Notes under the pieces: generated by a model
Told to the model about the DNA's origin: nothing
The model's input: the letters and a program-made list of their open reading frames with translations, nothing else
Databases searched by the model: none
Shown: positions 27,134 through 35,630 of the stretch, in pieces
Numbering within the stretch: position 1 is the stretch's first letter
Layout of the letters: each line of letters starts with the position of its first letter
NCBI GenBank assembly: GCA_050729835.1
Contig: JBOHLS010000003.1
Coordinates: 62,001 to 126,000 of the forward strand
Source: REEB95 sp050729835
GTDB taxonomy: Bacteria; Pseudomonadota; Alphaproteobacteria; ATCC43930; CGMCC-115725
Length of the DNA: 64,000 nt
Direction: 5' to 3'
Position numbers and translations under genes: made by a program

Positions 27134-27979
27134 CTAGCAGCCCAGGTGTCGCTTCTCGACGGCGGCCGGACCGCGGACATTGTCGGGCATTTGCGGAAAG
27201 TCGCGGTCGAGCCGCATCAGCGCCGTGCAGGCATTGGACTTCTGGCCCATGTTGCCGAGCGACATGGCGAGCTTGAACAGGTCGTCGGGCGCCTTGCTGC
27301 TCTTCGGGTATTTCTGATAGCCCTCGGCGAAGGCGATGGCCGCGTCTTTCCAGTTCTTGCGCACGTAATAGGTCTCGCCGAGCCAGTATTGCGCGTTGCC
27401 AGCCAGCGGATCCCTGGGATGCTGCGCGACGAAGGCGCGCAGCGCTTGTTCGGCGCCGGGATAATCGGCGCGCCGCAACAGCGCGAACGCGCTCTGGTAC
27501 TGCTGGCTCGGCGTCGTCGCCGGCACGGCCGCGCCGCCGGATGGCGGCGCCATCGCCTGGGATTGCCCGGCGCCCGATGGCGGCGATCCGTTCGCACCCG
27601 CCGCGCTGTCGTGCTCGAGCGCGCTGAGCCGCATATCGACGTCGCTCGACAGCTTGTCGAACCGCTCGTTCATCTGGCTGATCGCGTTGTTGATGACCTC
27701 AACCTTGCCGTTGAGATCGCGCATCTGGCTTTCGAGCTGTTCCAGCCGATTCTCGGTTTGCAATGCCTCCGGACCAGATGCCGCCGGTGCCTCGCTGCCG
27801 GCGGTTGCCGGCGCCGGCGTGCCGCCGCGATAGACTTGGCGCTGCAGCGCGTTGAGGTCACGCTCCAGCCGGTCCAGCCGATCATTCAGCGCCGCGGCAT
27901 CCCCCGTATCCTGCGCCAACGCAGCCGGGACCGAGCCCAGCAACGCGGCGAGCGTGAATAAAATGATCCGGAGGCGCAT
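27134..27979 (-). CDS. cpoB: Tol-Pal system coordinator CpoB (YbgF)
   Basis: A periplasmic protein of 281 residues linking Tol function with peptidoglycan synthesis. It has a signal peptide ending in ALA-QDTG, an N-terminal coiled coil (about residues 28-120 with LDRLERDLNALQRQV and NRLEQLESQMRDL), an alanine/serine/proline-rich linker, then TPR repeats (QYQSAFALLRRADYPGAEQ and on). It is separated from pal by a strong terminator, so it may have its own promoter. Confidence 0.92.
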   Translation of the reverse strand: MRLRIILFTLAALLGSVPAALAQDTGDAAALNDRLDRLERDLNALQRQVYRGGTPAPATAGSEAPAASGPEALQTENRLEQLESQMRDLNGKVEVINNAISQMNERFDKLSSDVDMRLSALEHDSAAGANGSPPSGAGQSQAMAPPSGGAAVPATTPSQQYQSAFALLRRADYPGAEQALRAFVAQHPRDPLAGNAQYWLGETYYVRKNWKDAAIAFAEGYQKYPKSSKAPDDLFKLAMSLGNMGQKSNACTALMRLDRDFPQMPDNVRGPAAVEKRHLGC

Positions 27980-28027
27980 GACGGCAGCGGTCCTAAAGCG
28001 TCATCAGTGATGATCGAGCATTAGGGC

Positions 28028-28085
28028 AAAAAAAGGGCGCCTGCTCCTCCGCGACCAATCCGTCGACGGTCGGGAGCAGGCGCCC
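28028..28085 (-). terminator. intrinsic terminator after pal
   Basis: On the minus strand a 13-bp stem (GGGCGCCTGCTCC at 28035-28047 with its complement at 28073-28085) with a 25-nt loop is followed by seven Ts. It lies 28 nt after the pal stop, so it should end the tol-pal transcript before cpoB. Confidence 0.85.
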
Positions 28086-28112
28086 CGTGATTCGATCGAA
28101 CGTCTCGATCCG

Positions 28113-28586
28113 TTACTGGACGACGGTCACGCCGCGGCGGTTTTGCGCCCACGCCGCCTCGTTGTCGCCGACCACGGCCGGACGCTCTTTGCCGTAGCTG
28201 ATTGTCGTGATGCGGTTGCCGTCAACGCCGAGGGCGACCAGCGCGCGCTTCACGGCGCTGGCGCGACGGGCGCCGAGCGCCAAGTTGTATTCGCGCGTGC
28301 CGCGATCGTCGCAGTGGCCTTCGACGGTCACCTTCACGTTCGCATACTTCTTCAGCCAGGCGGCCTGCCGCTCGAGAGTCTTTTGGCCTTCCGGCTTGAT
28401 GTTGGATTCGTTGAAGTCAAAGAAGACCCGATCGCCGACATTCTGCACGAAGTCTTCGCGCGAACCCGGTGCCACGGTCGATGTTGCGGCCGCGCTGCCG
28501 CCGGCACCCGCGTTCGATTGCGGAGAGCTTTGGCACGCCGCCAAGAACAACATCGCCGCGATCACACAAAGTGACCTAAAATTCAT
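28113..28586 (-). CDS. pal: peptidoglycan-associated lipoprotein Pal
   Basis: An outer-membrane lipoprotein of 157 residues. The signal peptide ends at lipobox LAAC (cysteine near residue 18). The OmpA-like domain has FDFNESNIKPEG and the peptidoglycan-binding VEGHCDDRGTREYNLALGARRA, with the conserved Asp and Arg residues for diaminopimelate. It binds TolB. It is separated from tolB by 126 nt that hold a possible promoter, and is followed by a strong terminator. Confidence 0.96.
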   Translation of the reverse strand: MNFRSLCVIAAMLFLAACQSSPQSNAGAGGSAAATSTVAPGSREDFVQNVGDRVFFDFNESNIKPEGQKTLERQAAWLKKYANVKVTVEGHCDDRGTREYNLALGARRASAVKRALVALGVDGNRITTISYGKERPAVVGDNEAAWAQNRRGVTVVQ

Positions 28587-28694
28587 TTTTCGCTCCTTGT
28601 TGGAATCACGTTTGCTATGGCAGTGCCCGGAGGGCCCCTCCTAACACCGGGGCCGCTTAAAATCTGGCCCGTGGCGCAGATGAATCTCGCCGCG

Positions 28695-28724
28695 ACTATA
28701 GCCCTGGAACTATTAGGGAAGCAA
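28695..28724 (-). promoter_or_regulatory. possible pal promoter
   Basis: On the minus strand TTGCTT (28724-28719), an 18-nt spacer and TATAGT (28700-28695) lie at the 3' end of tolB, about 110 nt before pal. The -10 is good and the -35 is weak. A separate pal promoter is known in other proteobacteria, but here it is only inferred. Confidence 0.4.
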
Positions 28725-30032
28725 GGGGGACCAAGCCGGGTCGGAGGCATCCGTCGGGGTGACGACTTCGCGTTCGTTGTACCCGGTCAAATCAATGGCG
28801 TAGAGGCGGCTCGTCGCGCCGCGTCCGCGCGCATCGGCGGGCGTCTGGCGGAAATAGACCAGCACGCGGCCGTTGGGCGCCCAACTCGGCCCCTCGACGA
28901 GGAAGCCGCTGGTGAGCAACCGCTCGCCCGAGCCGTCTGGATGCATGACACCGATGTAGAATTGGCCGTTGTCGATCTTGGTGAACGCGATCAGGTCGCC
29001 GCGCGGCGACCACACCGGCGTGCCGTAATGGCCGGAGCCGAAACTGATGCGATGGATGTTGCTGCCGTCGGCGTTCATCACGTAGATCTGCTGCGAGCCA
29101 CCGCGATCGGAATTGAACACGATGTGCTGGCCGTCGGGTGAGAAGCACGGCGAGGTGTCGATAGCATCGGTGCTGGTGATCTGAACCGCGCGTCGCGTGC
29201 GTAGATCGAGCGTATAAATCTGGCTCGCGCCGTGGACCGAAAGGCTCATGATCACGCGGTTGCCGTCGGGCGAAAAGCGCGGTGCGAACGTCATGCCCGG
29301 GAAATCGCCCAGCACTTCTTGCTGGCCGGTGTCGATATTGAACAGATAGACCCGCGGCGTGCCGCGCGCGTAGGACAGATAGGTGATCTCCTGCGTCGAC
29401 GGCGAGAAGCGCGGCGTTAGCACCAGTGCGTGGCCGTCCGTCAGGTAGCGATTGTTGGCGCCGTCCTGGTCCATCATGGCGAGCCGCTTGATGCGATGGT
29501 CGAGCGGACCGCTTTCGGCGATGTAGACGATGCGCGTGTCGAAATAGCCGTCTTCGCCGGTAATGCGCTTGTAGACCGCATCGGCGATGATGTGTGCGAT
29601 GCGGCGCCAGTTGGACGCTGTCGTGGTGTAGCGCAGCCCCGTCAGCTGCTGTTGCGCGAAGACATCCCACAGGCGGAATTCGACCTGGAGCCGGCCGTCG
29701 GGCATCGCCGTCGCGCTGCCGGTGAGGAGCGCCTGCGCGTTGATCACGCGCCAGTCGCCGTAGTTCGGCGGGATGTGCGAGGAGGGATCCTTGTCGACGA
29801 AGGCTTGGGGATCGATCGGCTTGAAGAGGCCGGAGCGCTCGAGATCCGCCGAAACGACCTGGGTGATGTCGCCAGCCGACGGCGCGCCGCCGGCAAAGGT
29901 CGGGATCGCGATCGGCAGCGGCTCGATCTTGCCGCGCGTAATATCGAGGTGAAGCTCGGCGCGCGCCGGAAGCGGCAAGGCACAGAGCGCAACCAACGCC
30001 AGAAAGACGAGTGGGCGGAACGGGCGGTTCAT
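28713..30032 (-). CDS. tolB: Tol-Pal system protein TolB
   Basis: A periplasmic protein of 439 residues with an N-terminal domain and a six-bladed beta-propeller that binds Pal. The signal peptide (LVALCALPLPARA-E) is followed by LHLDITRGKIEPLPIAIPTF, the TolA-box region. Propeller repeats are seen as FSPDGNRVIM, FSPDGQHIVFNSDRGG and WSPRGDLIAFTK. Its start overlaps the tolA stop by four bases. Confidence 0.95.
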   Translation of the reverse strand: MNRPFRPLVFLALVALCALPLPARAELHLDITRGKIEPLPIAIPTFAGGAPSAGDITQVVSADLERSGLFKPIDPQAFVDKDPSSHIPPNYGDWRVINAQALLTGSATAMPDGRLQVEFRLWDVFAQQQLTGLRYTTTASNWRRIAHIIADAVYKRITGEDGYFDTRIVYIAESGPLDHRIKRLAMMDQDGANNRYLTDGHALVLTPRFSPSTQEITYLSYARGTPRVYLFNIDTGQQEVLGDFPGMTFAPRFSPDGNRVIMSLSVHGASQIYTLDLRTRRAVQITSTDAIDTSPCFSPDGQHIVFNSDRGGSQQIYVMNADGSNIHRISFGSGHYGTPVWSPRGDLIAFTKIDNGQFYIGVMHPDGSGERLLTSGFLVEGPSWAPNGRVLVYFRQTPADARGRGATSRLYAIDLTGYNEREVVTPTDASDPAWSPLLP

Positions 30033-30874
30033 GAAAGGTCCTTGGGGTCAAAGGTTATGGTGAATGTCTGCCATTGATCATATTTTTGTGGCGGAAGTTT
30101 GAGCGGCTGACAGCTGGGATTGCGCAAGGCGCGCAAGGCACTGTCGGCCGCCGCCTGGAAGAAGGGATCGCTCAGGCGCTCGGGGTTCATCAGCGTCGCC
30201 GACCGCACCGTGCCGTCCGGATTCATGGAAACGCGGAACTCGGGCGTCAAGTTCTGCGCGTCGCGCGCGCCGGCCGGGACGTTCCAGCATTGTTCGATCT
30301 GCTGCTTGACCAGGTCGAGCTCGCTTACCGAGAGTTGCGACCCCAAAGGGGCGATCGGCTGCGATGACGGCTGCGGCTTGGTCGCCGGCTGCTGGTTCGG
30401 CTGGTTCTGCGGCAACGGCTTCGACGCGAGATTCTTCAGCAGCGTGTCGAACGCCATCTCCTGCCTCTTCTGCGGCGGCAGCGGTTGCGGCGGCCGAGGT
30501 GGCTGCGGCGCGACCTCGGGCTTGGGCGGCGGGGGTTTTTCGGGAGTCTTGACTTCGGCCTGCTTGGGCGCGGGCGGAGGCGGCGGCGGTGCTGGTTTCG
30601 ATTGCGGCGGCTGCGGCGGCGTCGGCTTTCTCTGTTCGACCTGGACCGCCTTGGGCGGCGCTTTGGCTTTCGGCGGGGTATAGGCTTTCATGGTTGCCAG
30701 CGTCTTCGGCCCGATATTCACAAGCTCAACGACCATCGGCTGATCCTCGTCGATATGCGCCTGGAATACCGATGGCAGGCCGAGCACCACCGCAAGCACG
30801 ACCAGCAGGTGCAAGACGGCCGAAAATATGAAACCGCGCCGTTCCGGCATGTTATCGAGTTGCGCAACCGTCAC
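30029..30874 (-). CDS. tolA: TolA, short proline-rich form
   Basis: The energy transducer of 281 residues that links the TolQR motor to the outer membrane. One transmembrane helix lies at about residues 14-34 (FIFSAVLHLLVVLAVVLGLP). Instead of the long Ala/Lys/Glu helix of E. coli TolA, the linker (about 65-150) is rich in proline and lysine. The C-terminal domain, from about 178, contains QIEQCWNVPAG and FRVSMNPDGTV, the TonB-like TolA domain III. It fits tightly between tolR and tolB. Confidence 0.92.
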   Translation of the reverse strand: MTVAQLDNMPERRGFIFSAVLHLLVVLAVVLGLPSVFQAHIDEDQPMVVELVNIGPKTLATMKAYTPPKAKAPPKAVQVEQRKPTPPQPPQSKPAPPPPPPAPKQAEVKTPEKPPPPKPEVAPQPPRPPQPLPPQKRQEMAFDTLLKNLASKPLPQNQPNQQPATKPQPSSQPIAPLGSQLSVSELDLVKQQIEQCWNVPAGARDAQNLTPEFRVSMNPDGTVRSATLMNPERLSDPFFQAAADSALRALRNPSCQPLKLPPQKYDQWQTFTITFDPKDLS

Positions 30875-30875
30875 T

Positions 30876-31334
30876 TCAACGCCGCAGGGCTTTGTCGTTC
30901 GTCCCCGGCAGTTCGGCGATCAGCGAGACCTTGGTAAAGCCGGCCGAGCTCACGATCCCCATGATCTCGAGCACGCGGCCGTAGTCGATCGCCCGGTCGC
31001 CACGAACATATATGGTGGCGTTGGGATTGTTGTTGGTGACCGCGATCAGTCGCGGCCCCAGATCTTTCTCGTCGATCTGGCTGTTCTGCAGATAGACGTT
31101 GCCTTTGGCATCGATGGTGATGACCAACGGTTCCTTCGGCTCGTTGATGGCCGGTGCCTGCGTCTGCGGCAAGTCGACCGGCACGCCGACAGTCAGCAGC
31201 GGCGCCGTCACCATGAAGATGACCAGCAGCACCAGCATGACATCGACCATCGGCGTGACGTTGATCTCCGACATCGGCCGGTATCGGGCCGAGCGTGAAC
31301 CGACATCGCGCGATCCTGGAAGCGTCACCGCCAT
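30876..31334 (-). CDS. tolR: Tol-Pal system protein TolR
   Basis: A 152-residue ExbD/TolR protein with one N-terminal transmembrane helix carrying the proton-path aspartate in MVDVMLVLLVIFMV. A periplasmic domain follows (VITIDAKGNVYLQN, IYVRGDRAIDYGRVLE). The ATG at 31334 gives MAVTLPGS; its start is one base after the tolQ stop, so translation is likely coupled. Confidence 0.95.
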   Translation of the reverse strand: MAVTLPGSRDVGSRSARYRPMSEINVTPMVDVMLVLLVIFMVTAPLLTVGVPVDLPQTQAPAINEPKEPLVITIDAKGNVYLQNSQIDEKDLGPRLIAVTNNNPNATIYVRGDRAIDYGRVLEIMGIVSSAGFTKVSLIAELPGTNDKALRR

Positions 31335-31335
31335 G

Positions 31336-32112
31336 TCAGTGGGCCTTCTCGTCAAGCTGCCGCGACAGGATGGCGCTGAACTCGGTGGCGAAGGCCTGTA
31401 GCCGGCCAGCGTAGCGGCTGAAATCGGTCGAGAACTTGTTGTAGGCGACGACCGCCGGGATCGCCGCCACCAGGCCGAGCGCGGTCGCAAACAGCGATTC
31501 GGCGATGCCGGGCGCGACGACCGCGAGGCTGGTGTTCTTGACCGCGGCGATCGCCTGGAAGCTGTTCATGATGCCCCACACCGTGCCGAACAAGCCGACG
31601 AAAGGCGCGGTCGAGCCCACGGTCGCGAGGAACTGCATGTAACGCTCGAGCCGATCCATCTCGCGGCCGAGCGTGATTTGCATGACGCGTTCGACGCGCT
31701 CTTTGAGGTTCGCGCGCATGCTGGTGCTATCGATCAGGCCCTTGGCGACGCTGCGCCGCCACTCGCGCATCGCCGCGGCGAAGACCGCGGACATCGGATC
31801 CTCCGGCCGCTCGCCGACGCGGTCGTAGAGGTCGTCGAGCGAGCCGCCCGACCAGAAGCTTTCCTCAAAGTGCTCGGCGTCGCGATGGAGGCGCCGGAGC
31901 TTGCTCGTCTTGTCGAAGATCACGGCCCACGACCAGAACGAGGCGGCGAGCAGGAGGAAGAGCACGAGCTTGACGATCGTGTCGGCCTGCATGAACAGCG
32001 TGAACATCGAAAGATCGTGCGGCGCCGCGGAGCCCGCGAGGGTCAGCTGGTCGATGGGCGCCGGGGGACTCGCGAGCGTGTTCACGGCATTGTCGATGAC
32101 GTTACCGGCCAT
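31336..32112 (-). CDS. tolQ: Tol-Pal system motor protein TolQ
   Basis: A 258-residue MotA/ExbB-type channel protein. Three membrane segments are visible near residues 47-67, 160-185 and 195-220, with FLATVGSTAPFVGLFGTVWGIM and EALFATALGLVAAIPAVVAYN-type family motifs. It forms the proton-driven motor with TolR. It overlaps the stop of ybgC by 11 nt. Confidence 0.95.
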   Translation of the reverse strand: MAGNVIDNAVNTLASPPAPIDQLTLAGSAAPHDLSMFTLFMQADTIVKLVLFLLLAASFWSWAVIFDKTSKLRRLHRDAEHFEESFWSGGSLDDLYDRVGERPEDPMSAVFAAAMREWRRSVAKGLIDSTSMRANLKERVERVMQITLGREMDRLERYMQFLATVGSTAPFVGLFGTVWGIMNSFQAIAAVKNTSLAVVAPGIAESLFATALGLVAAIPAVVAYNKFSTDFSRYAGRLQAFATEFSAILSRQLDEKAH

Positions 32113-32578
32113 GGGCTTTGATCACCTTCGAGGTTGGGGATGTCTGGGAATTGAATTGCGCGACTGCGGCCGCGAGCGGCGGCGGCAGGCGCGTCGGCCG
32201 GCCGCTCTTGGCGACGCAGACGACGGTACAGGTCATGGCGAACAGCCGCGTGCCGGCGCGCGTGATCGTCTGCTCGATCTCGATCGTGGCGCCGGTGGCG
32301 CCCAGCACGCGGGTCGCGACGACGAGCTCGTCGTCGAGCCGCGCCGGCGCGAGATAGTCGGCGGTAAGCTTGTGGACCGCGAGGACGATGCCGGCTTCGT
32401 CGCGCAATTGGCCGTGCGACGCGCCGAGCGCGCGGATCGCCTCGCTGCGGGCGCGTTCGGCGAACTTGAGATAGTTGGCGTAATAGACCACGCCGCCGGC
32501 GTCGGTATCCTCGTAATAGACGTGCACCGGAAAGAGGTGGACGCCGTCGGCAAGACGGCCCTCGCGCGGCAGGTTCAC
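32102..32578 (-). CDS. ybgC: tol-pal-associated acyl-CoA thioesterase YbgC
   Basis: A 158-residue hot-dog thioesterase. The catalytic motif is YYEDTDAGGVVYYANYLKF (the active Asp lies in DTDAGG) near residue 22, and ERARSEAIRALG follows. It hydrolyses short acyl-CoA or acyl-ACP esters and is the standard first gene of the tol operon. GTG at 32578 overlaps the ruvB stop in GTGA, so it is coupled to ruvB. Confidence 0.92.
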   Translation of the reverse strand: MNLPREGRLADGVHLFPVHVYYEDTDAGGVVYYANYLKFAERARSEAIRALGASHGQLRDEAGIVLAVHKLTADYLAPARLDDELVVATRVLGATGATIEIEQTITRAGTRLFAMTCTVVCVAKSGRPTRLPPPLAAAVAQFNSQTSPTSKVIKAHGR

Positions 32579-33627
32579 GCCGGTCCCTCCTTGGCGTCCT
32601 TGCTCCCGAGCAGGTCGAGCTGCGCGCCCTTGGGCCGCGCTGGCTTGAGATCGAGATAGAGGAAACCGGCATCGGTCAGCATGCGGCCGCGCGGCGTGCG
32701 ATGGACGAGTCCCTGCTGGACGAGATAGGGCTCGATCACGTCCTCGATGACGTCGCGCTCCTCGCCGAGCGCCGCGGCGACGGTTTCGGCACCCACTGGC
32801 CCGCCGCCGTAATTCTTGGCGATGCACGACAGGTAGCGGCGGTCCATCGCGTCGAGGCCGCTTCCGTCGACCTCGAGACGCTGCAGCGCCGCGTCGGCGA
32901 TCTTGGCGTCGACCCGCGCCGCGCCACCGACCGCCGCAAAATCGCGGACGCGGCGCAACAGCCGCGACGCGACGCGGGGCGTGCCGCGCGACCGCCGGGC
33001 GATCTCGCCGGCGCCTTCGGCGTCGAGCGTCAGACCGAGCACGCGCGCGCCGCGCGCGACGATCTCGCGCAATTCGCCCACCTCGTAGAATTGCAGGCGC
33101 AGCGGGATGCCGAAGCGCTCGCGCAGCGGCCGGGTGATGAGGCCGGCGCGCGTCGTCGCGCCGATCAGCGTGAAGGCCGGCAGGTCGATGCGCACCGAGC
33201 GCGCCGCCGGCCCCTCGCCGATGACCAGATCGAGCTCGAAATCCTCCATCGCGGGATAGAGCACCTCCTCGACCGCCGGCGCGAGGCGATGGATCTCGTC
33301 GATGAACAGCACGTCGCGCGGTTCGAGATTGGTCAGGATCGCAGCGAGATCGCCGGCGCGCTGGATCACCGGACCCGAGGTGGCGCGGAACCCGGCGCCC
33401 ATCTCGCGGGCGATGATCTGCGCCAGCGTCGTCTTGCCGAGGCCCGGCGGCCCCGACAGCAGGACATGGTCGAGTGCCTCGCCGCGGGCGCGCGCCGCCT
33501 TGATGAACACGGCCAGGTTGTCGCGCACCGTCTTCTGGCCGACGAATTCGGTCAGCGTCGCCGGCCGCAGCGACAACTCGGCGTCTTCGGGCCGGTGATC
33601 GGCCGACAGGATGCGTGGCGCCGTCAC
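32575..33627 (-). CDS. ruvB: Holliday junction branch-migration ATPase RuvB
   Basis: A 350-residue AAA+ helicase motor. Walker A is GPPGLGKTTLAQ, Walker B is LFIDEIHRL, and the sensor/TTRAGLITRPLRERFG segment and C-terminal winged helix (GLVHRTPRGRML) are present. With RuvA it migrates Holliday junctions for RuvC. It overlaps the ruvA stop by four bases and ybgC by four. Confidence 0.96.
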   Translation of the reverse strand: MTAPRILSADHRPEDAELSLRPATLTEFVGQKTVRDNLAVFIKAARARGEALDHVLLSGPPGLGKTTLAQIIAREMGAGFRATSGPVIQRAGDLAAILTNLEPRDVLFIDEIHRLAPAVEEVLYPAMEDFELDLVIGEGPAARSVRIDLPAFTLIGATTRAGLITRPLRERFGIPLRLQFYEVGELREIVARGARVLGLTLDAEGAGEIARRSRGTPRVASRLLRRVRDFAAVGGAARVDAKIADAALQRLEVDGSGLDAMDRRYLSCIAKNYGGGPVGAETVAAALGEERDVIEDVIEPYLVQQGLVHRTPRGRMLTDAGFLYLDLKPARPKGAQLDLLGSKDAKEGPA

Positions 33628-34214
33628 CGGCCAAGCTCCCGTAATCCGGCTTTAATCAGCGCATCGAGCCGCGCCGAACGGCCGAGCCGGCGCGCCGCCT
33701 CGGCCACCGCGCCATAGGCGTCGCCACGGGCATAGCCGAGATTGACCAGCGCCGAGACGGCATCGGCGGTCGCGCCGTCCGCCGCGTCGGCGACGATCGC
33801 AACGGGCGCCAGCGCCGCCGCCTTGTCCTTGAGCTCGGTCAGGATGCGGGCCGCGAGCTTCGGCCCGATGCCGTCGGCGCGCGTGACCGATGCCTTGTCC
33901 TGGGCGACGATCGCGGTCGCGAGCTCGGCCGGCGCCAACGTGCCGAGAATCGCCATGGCGATGCGTGCGCCGACGCCTTGCACCGACAGCAGCAACCGGA
34001 ACCAGGCGCGCTCGGCCTCGTCGAGGAAGCCGTAAAGATGGATGTGGTCCTCGCGCACGTGGGTTTCGATGTAGAGCCGCAACGGCTCGCCGCGCACCGG
34101 CAGCCGGCCGAGGCTGCGCGACGAGCAGAAGACGTGATAGCCGACGCCGTTGACGTCGAGCACGAGGCTGTCGTTGCCCGTCTGGTCGAGTCGGCCGGCC
34201 AGCATGGCGATCAT
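33624..34214 (-). CDS. ruvA: Holliday junction-binding protein RuvA
   Basis: A 196-residue junction-binding tetramer subunit with an N-terminal OB fold (MIAMLAGRLDQ), two helix-hairpin-helix motifs (SVQGVGARIAMAIL and RADGIGPKLAARIL) and the C-terminal domain III that contacts RuvB. It overlaps ruvC by four bases at its start and ruvB by four at its end. Confidence 0.95.
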   Translation of the reverse strand: MIAMLAGRLDQTGNDSLVLDVNGVGYHVFCSSRSLGRLPVRGEPLRLYIETHVREDHIHLYGFLDEAERAWFRLLLSVQGVGARIAMAILGTLAPAELATAIVAQDKASVTRADGIGPKLAARILTELKDKAAALAPVAIVADAADGATADAVSALVNLGYARGDAYGAVAEAARRLGRSARLDALIKAGLRELGR

Positions 34215-34723
34215 CGCCGCACCTCGTCCGCGAGAGCGCGACGGGCCCAGGCGTGCGCGCTGCGCACGTGATGGGCATGGCAGATGGCGACCGCCAGCGC
34301 GTCGGCGGCATCGGCGGTGGCGTCGGCGCCCGGCAACAGCTTGCCCACCATCACGGCGATCTGGCGCTTCTCGGCGTGACCGAAGCCAACCACCGACTTC
34401 TTGATCAGATTGGCCGGATATTCGTGAACCGGCAGGCCGCGTTCCGCCGGCGCGAGCAGGACGACGCCGCGCGCCAGGCCGAGCTTAAGGGTCGAGGCCG
34501 CATTGCGGTTGACGAAGCTTTCCTCGACCGCCGCCGCCTCCGGCGTATAGCGGTCGAGCACCGCAGCGAGACCGCGAAAGAGTTCGGCCAGCCGCTGCGC
34601 CAACGTGCCGGAATCGGCCACGGCGACGACGCCGCACGCGACGTGACGCAGCCGATTGCCCTCGGCGTCGATGATGCCCCAGCCGGTTCGGCGCAGGCCG
34701 GGATCGAGCCCGATGAGTCGCAT
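34211..34723 (-). CDS. ruvC: Holliday junction resolvase RuvC
   Basis: A 170-residue RNase-H-fold endonuclease. Catalytic acids are seen in GLDPGLRRTGWG (Asp7), AVEESFVNRN and DAADALAVAICHAHH. It cuts junctions held by RuvAB. It heads the ruvCAB-ybgC-tol gene series and lies 30 nt downstream of yebC. Confidence 0.95.
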   Translation of the reverse strand: MRLIGLDPGLRRTGWGIIDAEGNRLRHVACGVVAVADSGTLAQRLAELFRGLAAVLDRYTPEAAAVEESFVNRNAASTLKLGLARGVVLLAPAERGLPVHEYPANLIKKSVVGFGHAEKRQIAVMVGKLLPGADATADAADALAVAICHAHHVRSAHAWARRALADEVRR

Positions 34724-34753
34724 GATCCGTTCAGCGACCGCGTTCTGGCCGAC

Positions 34754-35500
34754 TCACGCGCTCAACCGCGCCATGATGTCGTCGGACACTTCGAAATTGG
34801 CGAACACGTTCTGCACGTCGTCGTTGTCCTCCAGGGTCTCGAGCAGCTTGAACAACGCTTCGGCATCGTCGCAGCCGATCGGCGCGTTGGTCTTCGCGCG
34901 CCAAACCAGCCGCGCGGAGTTCGGCGCGCCGAATTTGCGTTCGAGGCTGTCGCGCACCGCATTGAAGCTATCGGGCGCGCAGGTCACGATCCGATCGTCG
35001 CCTTGGATTTCGGCGTCGTCGGCGCCGGCTTCGACCGCGGCCTCGAACAGCGCGTCAAAATTGGCGGTCGCCGGAAAGACCGCCTGGCCGACGCGATCGA
35101 ACAGGAAGCTGACGCTGTTGCTTTCGCCGAGATTACCGCCCGCCTTGGTGAACGCGGCACGAATCTCGCTCGCCGTGCGATTGCGGTTGTCGGTCAGCGC
35201 CTCGACGATCACCGCGACCCCGCCCGGACCATAGCCCTCATAGCGCACTTCCTCGTAGCTCTCGGTATCGGCGCCGCCGCTGCCGCGTTTGATCGCGCGC
35301 TCCATCGTGTCGCGCGGCATGTTGGCTTCCTTGGCGGCCAGAACTGCCGCGCGCAGCCGCGGATTGGAGTCGGGATCGGCCGACCCGGTCTTGGCCGCGG
35401 TGGTCAGCTCGCGGATGATCTTGGTGAAGACCTTGGCGCGCTTTTTGTCCTGCGCGCCCTTGCGATGCATGATGTTCTTGAATTGGGAATGCCCGGCCAT
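34754..35500 (-). CDS. yebC: YebC/PmpR family protein
   Basis: A 248-residue protein that starts with the signature MAGHSQFKNIMHRKGAQDKK. Other family blocks include NMPRDTMERAIKRG and EGYGPGGVAVIVEALTDN. Members act as DNA-binding regulators or, as recently shown in some bacteria, help ribosomes past polyproline stretches. Placement next to ruvC is conserved in many bacteria. Confidence 0.94.
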   Translation of the reverse strand: MAGHSQFKNIMHRKGAQDKKRAKVFTKIIRELTTAAKTGSADPDSNPRLRAAVLAAKEANMPRDTMERAIKRGSGGADTESYEEVRYEGYGPGGVAVIVEALTDNRNRTASEIRAAFTKAGGNLGESNSVSFLFDRVGQAVFPATANFDALFEAAVEAGADDAEIQGDDRIVTCAPDSFNAVRDSLERKFGAPNSARLVWRAKTNAPIGCDDAEALFKLLETLEDNDDVQNVFANFEVSDDIMARLSA

Positions 35501-35630
35501 CTGCCATTCCGGCGACAAAGTGGTTTCGCCCCGACCATACCATATCGAGTGAATCCACAGCCATCCGACCCGCTTGTCCCCGCCATCATTGAGCCGAGGC
35601 AATATGGCAGGATTACGGCGGCCGACGCGA

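Noticed and set aside
32102..33634. Apparent long fusion protein ending in YbgC
   Set aside because: The first two thirds are ruvB in another frame; ybgC begins at GTG 32578.
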